From Geobacillus icigianus (GTDB lineage: Bacteria > Bacillota > Bacilli > Bacillales > Anoxybacillaceae), in assembly GCF_000750005.1 (NCBI RefSeq), contig NZ_JPYA01000091.1:1-35817 (forward strand): DNA of 35,817 nt, given 5' to 3'. Made by a program: the position numbers and the translations under genes. A model generated the notes under the pieces. That model did no database searches, had not been told where the DNA came from, and saw only the letters and a program-made list of their open reading frames with translations. Positions 31,812 to 35,817 of the stretch are shown piece after piece. Each line of letters begins with the position of its first letter. The first letter of the stretch is position 1.

Positions 31812-31940
31812 ATGGACAAGCCAACAGCGGCGGACAAAATGATGGAAACAGTCGTCAACGGGCTCGGCGCACTGGTCATGTGGGCTGGCGTTCCTTATTT
31901 TCTCTTCATCCTTTATCAGTTTCTATGTTTTGGTGATTGA
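31812..31940 (+). CDS. 42-residue single-helix membrane protein, unknown
   Basis: MDKPTAADKMMETVVNGLGA, then LVMWAGVPYFLFILYQFLCF and GD. One C-terminal hydrophobic helix and an N-terminal amphipathic part. GGAGGCGAAA lies before the ATG with normal spacing. Its last 35 bases overlap the 3' end of yodN on the other strand, an unusual convergent overlap. No family recognised; the good ribosome site is the main support. Confidence 0.55.
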   Translation: MDKPTAADKMMETVVNGLGALVMWAGVPYFLFILYQFLCFGD

Positions 31941-32553
31941 CGATCGTTCGTAGACGTTGGACAACCGTTTCCATCATTTGTTTATATTGTTCATCCCCGA
32001 ACCATTCGTACAGCGCTTTATAATCATTGTACACATCGAGCAGTTCATCAACAGACGGCCCGCTGCTTCGGTTGTCGGCCGGCAGCGGCCAAAGTGCTGG
32101 CATCGCGATGACAATATCCTGCACGAGCGTGACGGACGTCTCTTCTCCTAGGGCCACCGGAATAATGTCTTCAAGCGGCACTTCAATCTCCCATCCGTCC
32201 GTCAACCGCTTCAACTCGTAAATCGTCTCTTCCCATCCTTCCCCGTAGTAGCGGTAAATTTCCGTCCGCACGCCGACGACTTTAAACAAATGGCCGCCAT
32301 AATCACGGACGCGGACGATCTCGCCAAGGAAAAACGGCAGTTCGATTTCGACCTCCTCGACGATCCATAAATCACCGGCAAACTCGGACAAGGCAACGAG
32401 CGCTTGCTCAGCAAACAAGCTATGGCTATGGTTGATTTCATATAAAAACGTGCCGTCAACCTGCTGAATGCCGGTGACGGTTCCGACCGTTCCGTACAAT
32501 GTGTTGACGACGACATCGCCAATGGAAAACTTCGGGCGTTTCGGCGCGCTCAT
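31906..32553 (-). CDS. yodN: YodN-family protein
   Basis: 215 residues. The N-terminal half has beta-rich segments (FSIGDVVVNTLYGTVGTVTG and FFLGEIVRVRDYGGHLFKVVG) like small barrel domains; the C-terminal half is helical (DELLDVYNDYKALYEWFGDE). I recognise it as YodN by sequence pattern and by its place between yozD and yozE; no function is known. Two ATG codons two apart are possible. I use the second (32553) because GGTGGGAG lies 6 bases before it and directly touches the first. Confidence 0.75.
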   Translation of the reverse strand: MSAPKRPKFSIGDVVVNTLYGTVGTVTGIQQVDGTFLYEINHSHSLFAEQALVALSEFAGDLWIVEEVEIELPFFLGEIVRVRDYGGHLFKVVGVRTEIYRYYGEGWEETIYELKRLTDGWEIEVPLEDIIPVALGEETSVTLVQDIVIAMPALWPLPADNRSSGPSVDELLDVYNDYKALYEWFGDEQYKQMMETVVQRLRTIVNHQNIETDKG

Positions 32554-32706
32554 CGGCATCTCCCACCCTTTTGAACAAATGGTTAGTATAGTATATGCAA
32601 GGCAAACGAGGTGGACACCTTCTGGCGCGCGGAAAAAGACGTTGTGAAAGCGCTCCCATAAACAAAGCGGGAACGCCTCCTTACGATGCGGCGACCGCCC
32701 CCGCTG

Positions 32707-32940
32707 TCAGCGGGCTCGTGGCGACGCCTCATACACAAACTGCTCCCACAGTTCATCAAAGACGGCCATGCTTTCCAAATAATCGCCGTTCAACTCTAAA
32801 TAGCCGCTTAGCTCTTCGTAATCGACCGATCCTTTCGGAAAACTATGGTCAGCATACGCCCCGTTCGCAAAACGAACGATCGGGTCTTCCGCATGCCCAT
32901 AACGGAAACGCAATAAGTAGCGGTAAAATGTTTTTTCCAT
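32707..32940 (-). CDS. yozE: YozE-family protein (SAM-like fold)
   Basis: 77 residues: MEKTFYRYLLRFRYGHAEDP, then IVRFANGAYADHSFPKGSVD, YEELSGYLELNGDYLESMAV and FDELWEQFVYEASPRAR. This is the compact all-helical YozE family (UPF0346), conserved in Firmicutes with a sterile-alpha-motif-like fold; function unknown. ATG 32940 follows GGAATGGGGG. It is 153 bases upstream of yodN on the same strand, the order seen in B. subtilis. Confidence 0.88.
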   Translation of the reverse strand: MEKTFYRYLLRFRYGHAEDPIVRFANGAYADHSFPKGSVDYEELSGYLELNGDYLESMAVFDELWEQFVYEASPRAR

Positions 32941-33141
32941 ATTCCCCCATTCCTTTCCTTTCTCTTTGTTGCTATTATAATGAGCGCCGAACGGTTTGTG
33001 AAGTCGTTTTTTGCCTCTCGTATTGCCATCGTACGCAACAAGCGCTTTTTTCATGCCAATGATGGGCCGACCGGCAGCGCCAGCGGAAACGGAAGTTGGC
33101 CATTCGGTCCGCTAAGCGCGGGCAAAATAGGTGCGGGGCGT

Positions 33142-33175
33142 GAAAAAAGACGCTCCCGGCAACAAGGAAGCGTCT
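33142..33175 (-). terminator. Terminator of bioB
   Basis: Minus strand AGACGCT, a 14-base loop that can add two more pairs, AGCGTCT, then TTTTTT. It begins 12 bases after the bioB stop codon. Confidence 0.8.
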
Positions 33176-33187
33176 TTCCATCGTCCT

Positions 33188-34201
33188 TTATATCCATGCC
33201 TTTTCGCCGACTTCGGCCTGTGGCACCGGGGCAAACTCTATCTCAAATCCAAGGTCCTCAAGCATCTGATAGTCTGCCGATTTTTCTTGTCCGGCGGTCG
33301 TCAAATAGTCGCCGACAAAGATCGAGTTGGCGGCATACAGCCCGAGCGGCTGGAGCGAGCGCAAATTCACTTCCCGTCCGCCGGCGATGCGGATTTCTTT
33401 TGTCGGGTTGATATAGCGGAACAGCGCCAGCACCTTCAAACAGTAGCGCGGGTTCAGTTCGTTCGTCCCCGCCAGCGGTGTGCCGTCAATCGCATGCAAA
33501 AAGTTGATGGGAATGGAGTCGGCGTCAAGCGCCCGCAGGCTGCGCGCCATGTCGACGACATCTCGCTTCGTCTCTTTCATGCCGATAATGACCCCGGAAC
33601 AAGGCGAAATCCCGGCTTCTTTCACCGTTTCCACCGTCCGCACCCGATCGTCATATGTATGGGACGTCGTAATGTTCGGGTGGTGCTCTTTCGACGTGTT
33701 GATGTTGTGATTGTAGCGATCCACCCCCGCCTCTTTCAGCCGCGCAGCCTGCTCCGGCTTTAAGATCCCCAGGCAGGCGCACACTTTCAGCCCAAACCGC
33801 TCCTTAATTTCCTTGACCGCAGACACAACGATGTCGATCTCTTTATCGCTTGGCCCGCGCCCGCTTGCCACGATGCAGTAGGTGCCAATTTGCAGGCGAT
33901 ACGCCTCTTCCGCGCCGCGAATGAGCGTTTCTTTATTGACCATTTTATACGTTTGGACCGGCGCGGTTGAAATCGATGATTGCGAGCAATATCCGCAGTT
34001 TTCCGGACAGAGCCCGGACTTGGCGTTGATGATCATATTCAGTTTCACTTTGTTGCCGTAATAGGCGCGGCGGATGTGATACGCCCCTTGCATTAAGGCA
34101 AGCAGCTCCTCATCCGGACAGTCGAGAATCGCCAGCGCCTCGTCATCCGTCAACTCATGCCCTGCTAACACGCGTTCTGCCAATTCCATCCAATTCCCCA
34201 T
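33188..34201 (-). CDS. bioB: Biotin synthase
   Basis: 337 residues, radical-SAM enzyme that inserts sulfur into dethiobiotin. SGLCPENCGYCSQSS carries the three cysteines (65, 69, 72) of the SAM-binding 4Fe-4S cluster. YNHNINTSKEHHPNI, GMKETKRDVVDMA, IPINFLHAIDGTPLAG and IRIAGGREVNLRSLQPLGLYAANSIFVGDYLTT are family blocks with ligands of the second, sacrificial cluster. ATG 34201 has GGAAAGGGGAG upstream. Here bioB stands alone, with its own BirA-type operator and terminator. Other biotin genes are not in the window, and biotin is needed by the YngH/YngHB/YngE carboxylase. Confidence 0.96.
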   Translation of the reverse strand: MGNWMELAERVLAGHELTDDEALAILDCPDEELLALMQGAYHIRRAYYGNKVKLNMIINAKSGLCPENCGYCSQSSISTAPVQTYKMVNKETLIRGAEEAYRLQIGTYCIVASGRGPSDKEIDIVVSAVKEIKERFGLKVCACLGILKPEQAARLKEAGVDRYNHNINTSKEHHPNITTSHTYDDRVRTVETVKEAGISPCSGVIIGMKETKRDVVDMARSLRALDADSIPINFLHAIDGTPLAGTNELNPRYCLKVLALFRYINPTKEIRIAGGREVNLRSLQPLGLYAANSIFVGDYLTTAGQEKSADYQMLEDLGFEIEFAPVPQAEVGEKAWI

Positions 34202-34233
34202 CGTTCCGCTCCCCTTTCCACTTCGTTACATTT

Positions 34234-34287
34234 ATCGTAGGGCACGGCGTGGAGTTTTGTCAACCTATTTAATGATTAAGTTTACTA
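34234..34287 (-). promoter_or_regulatory. bioB promoter with BirA-type operator
   Basis: TTGTCAACC (34257-34265), 14 bases, GTTTACTA (34280-34287) matches the BirA operator form TTGTAAACC-spacer-GGTTTACAA. On the minus strand TTGACA (34258-34263), an 18-base spacer and TACGAT (34234-34239) make a promoter whose -35 box lies within the operator, so the biotin-loaded repressor would block it. Operator binding is inferred from the consensus. Confidence 0.75.
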
Positions 34288-34481
34288 TTTTCACAAAAAA
34301 CACCCATGATTAAATTTTACTCCTCACCTAGGCATGAAAATCCATTTCTCCTTACCATAATGAATGATGAATGCAAACAGTTTGAAAAGACGTGCTTTTT
34401 AATAGTGGTTCGACCCTGTGCAAAACTGTTTGTGTCCATTGTGACTGATAAATAAAACTGAACAGAATTCAATTAAATGAA

Positions 34482-34526
34482 CCTCCCCCACCTACACTTC
34501 GCTTAGAAGTGGGAGACTTCTCGGGG
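34482..34526 (+). other. Solo hairpin resembling an IS200/IS605 end
   Basis: CCCCCAC and ACTTC-GCTTA-GAAGT (34496-34510), then GGGAGACTTCTCGGGGGG: nested pairings of the same type as at 3736-3780 (GAAGTGGGAGACTTCT here, GAAGTGGGAAACTTCT there). No tnpA or tnpB gene is near. The remainder of 34290-34570 is AT-rich and holds no gene I can support. Confidence 0.45.
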
Positions 34527-34572
34527 GGATATGTTAAATCCACATTATTATGAAGCGACATGGACGTGATCG

Positions 34573-34728
34573 CAATGGAGGAATCAACCGTTGTCGGCGA
34601 AATTTAGGTCATTGGTGGCTCGCTGGGGAAAGAAAAAAGCACTCGTTGCGATCGCGCACTGAATGCTTGTCACCATTTACTGCATGCTTTCCCGAAAAGA
34701 ACTGTTTCGAAAGCCACAAGTAAATTAG
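34573..34728 (+). pseudogene. IS110-family transposase C-terminal remnant
   Basis: The plus strand reads SAKFRSLVARWGKKKALVAIAH, stop (TGA 34660-34662), MLVTIYCMLSRKELFRKPQVN, stop. The R-x-GKKxALVAxAH block followed by a short helix is the typical C-terminus of IS110-type (DEDD) transposases. Only about 50 residues remain, with an in-frame stop where the family usually has Ser or Ala. No 5' part is found. Confidence 0.7.
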
Positions 34729-34786
34729 TATACTGTAGATGAGCAAATTCGCTAACATAAATTTACAAACAAATAAAAAAGGAGAC

Positions 34787-35063
34787 ATGAACCCGATTCC
34801 TTGGTTAGAATCGATGTACCACCAACTACCCACAAGGAGGTTCATGCCTCATGGTTACTACGCCCACCGCTGGACGATCGAATGCGTTTTCCGGCAGGCC
34901 AAAGACCAGCTGAAGCCAGGTGGTACCGTGTTCGCCACGTTCTGGTGGTGAAACGGTATGGGGCCGTGGTGCTGTTCGCCTGCGTATCCAGCATCGCGGA
35001 ATCTCAACAAGACATCTCTTCCGGACTGGAGCTTCTTCGCTCTCGGAAAGGACACAGCGTCGT
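34787..35063 (+). pseudogene. IS701/IS4-type transposase remnant, frameshifted
   Basis: ATG 34787 with a good AAAGGAG site opens MNPIPWLESMYHQLPTRRFM, then joins GYYAHRWTIECVFRQAKDQL, the C-terminal block of IS701/IS4-type DDE transposases with the catalytic Glu. The frame then shifts: from about 34918 the homology continues in another frame as YRVRHVLVVKRYGAVVLFACVSSIAESQQD and LLRSRKG. The N-terminal catalytic region is missing, so this is an internally deleted and frameshifted fragment. It runs directly into the IS982 remnant. Confidence 0.7.
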
Positions 35064-35507
35064 ATTGCGCTTCAAAAAAAGCAATGGTACGGCGGATGGA
35101 AACTGCACCTTCAATTGACCGATCAAGGTTTGCCAATGGGATATGTGGTGACGGAAGCCTCCTGCCGCGATCGAATCGCAGCCGAAAGCGTGATAATCCA
35201 AATTCCTCATCCCTATCACCTCGGGGACAAGGGGTTCATTAGACGCGACTGGCAAAAAAGGCTATACGAAGCATACCCAATGGCGCTTTGGACTCCGTCT
35301 CGAAAAAACCAGAACCATCACCCGTCCGGGGCATGGGAGAAGTGGATCCAACCAAAACGTAAAAATGATCGGACGGTGTTCTTGGTTCTGGTTGACCAAT
35401 ACCGGATTACAGAGATTCGAGCGAATTCCATGATCGGATTTGACGTAGCGCTCGACGGCATATGGTTAGCCTATTCACTGGCCACACTCGGGCTAGTTGA
35501 GTTCTAA
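35064..35507 (+). pseudogene. IS982-family transposase C-terminal remnant
   Basis: IALQKKQWYGGWKLHLQLTD, then QGLPMGYVVTEASCRDRIAA, PYHLGDKGFIRRDWQ, and the C-terminal LVDQYRITEIRANSMIGFDVALDGIWLAYSL. The KLH-x-GxP and LGDKGF blocks and the QYRITEIRA-like tail are IS982 features. About 147 residues remain of roughly 280-290, without the N-terminus. The usual IETxFS before LVDQYR reads TVFLV, so the last catalytic Glu seems lost. It is fused to the IS701/IS4-type remnant with no visible inverted repeat at the joint. Confidence 0.75.
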
Positions 35508-35544
35508 TGCTCAACAGCACCACGGGTAAAGTGATAATTTACGA

Positions 35545-35712
35545 TTATCCTTTAACAGAATAGAAAGCATATATACCTAAAGCCATCAATACTAAAAATA
35601 GTGATATTACTGAAAGGAGTATAACCATCCATTTTTTTTCAACATTACTCCCCCCAAAAATAGGTTCATCACCGCAACACGCACTTGATAAATGATACAC
35701 TTGTCTGAACAA
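35545..35712 (-). CDS. Possible small membrane protein, AT-rich region
   Basis: A frame from TTG 35712 reads MFRQVYHLSSACCGDEPIFG, then GSNVEKKWMVILLSVISLFL and VLMALGIYAFYSVKG: a soluble head with CC and one strong hydrophobic helix. No ribosome site precedes the TTG, and the frame is open only one short stretch further, so the true start or completeness is uncertain. Base composition is clearly more AT-rich than the core of the window, which fits imported DNA. The remaining bases to 35817 hold no gene I can support. Confidence 0.3.
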   Translation of the reverse strand: MFRQVYHLSSACCGDEPIFGGSNVEKKWMVILLSVISLFLVLMALGIYAFYSVKG

Positions 35713-35817
35713 GTATATGCCAAAATATTAGTTTGTTAGTTTTTGGAAGCATAAGCTTTTGGTAAAGAAGCAAAAAATATTATTTAGTGTAAAAATATCC
35801 GCTCTCTACTCCGTTTT

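Noticed and set aside
1..35817. CRISPR array, toxin-antitoxin or phage-defence system
   Set aside because: No regularly spaced repeats and no Cas, restriction, retron, CBASS or toxin domains were recognised among the readable proteins.

Overview
The window is a piece of a moderately GC-rich, low-GC-phylum (Firmicutes) chromosome. Gene content and protein sequences point to Geobacillus or a close thermophilic Bacillaceae relative: tiny YjcZ-type sporulation membrane proteins, a Bacillus-type yng operon, the yodL/yozD/yodN/yozE set, strong AGGAGG ribosome sites and frequent TTG/GTG starts. This assignment comes from recognising protein families by eye; no database was searched.

Both edges are mobile-element graveyards. 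On the left (1-3996) there is a 3' half of a tRNA-Leu(CAA) gene acting as an attachment core, the C-terminal stub of a tyrosine integrase, an IS66 transposase remnant with an amber stop, a complete-looking 1.9 kb IS1634-type element with 20-bp perfect inverted repeats whose transposase has an in-frame TGA, a frameshifted N-terminal stub of a second transposase, and a 138-bp MITE-like repeat with a second copy at 16.3 kb. On the right (34.3-35.8 kb) there are fragments of IS110-, IS701/IS4- and IS982-type transposases. Lone hairpins resembling IS200/IS605 ends occur at both edges.

The core starts with a MarR-controlled drug-efflux operon (yhbI-yhbJ-yhcA type, 3997-6799, minus strand). Next comes a long minus-strand operon, 7238-16085: a TetR regulator, then yngJ (acyl-CoA dehydrogenase), yngI (acyl-CoA synthetase), yngH and yngHB (biotin carboxylase and biotin carrier), yngG (HMG-CoA lyase), yngF (enoyl-CoA hydratase) and yngE (carboxyltransferase). 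Together these fit the leucine/isovalerate route: isovaleryl-CoA to methylcrotonyl-CoA to methylglutaconyl-CoA to HMG-CoA to acetyl-CoA plus acetoacetate, with yngI activating an acid. Two ACCGACTAGTCGGT-type palindromes between tetR and yngJ are the likely operators. Just past yngE lies a promoter-structure-terminator unit that looks like an unrecognised small RNA.

From 16.5 to 27.7 kb are mostly single genes: small spore-era proteins, a GNAT acetyltransferase, a DUF6154 protein whose ribosome site is separated from the start by a hairpin, threonine ammonia-lyase (ilvA), a soluble PAS histidine kinase, a MATE transporter, three tiny TM peptides flanked by two genes that have each lost their middle (a DUF1028 gene and a corA gene), a CDF metal exporter, a methyltransferase and an LdcB-type carboxypeptidase. 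From 27.7 to 34.2 kb lie deoD, yodL, a DUF2515 (YppC-like) gene, yozD, yodN, yozE and a stand-alone bioB under a BirA-type operator.

The most promising items that standard annotation would miss are the candidate structured RNA at 6941-7181, the MITE pair bounded by CTAG, the hairpin-bridged ribosome binding site at 17865-17901, and the attP-like tRNA core beside a broken integrase.
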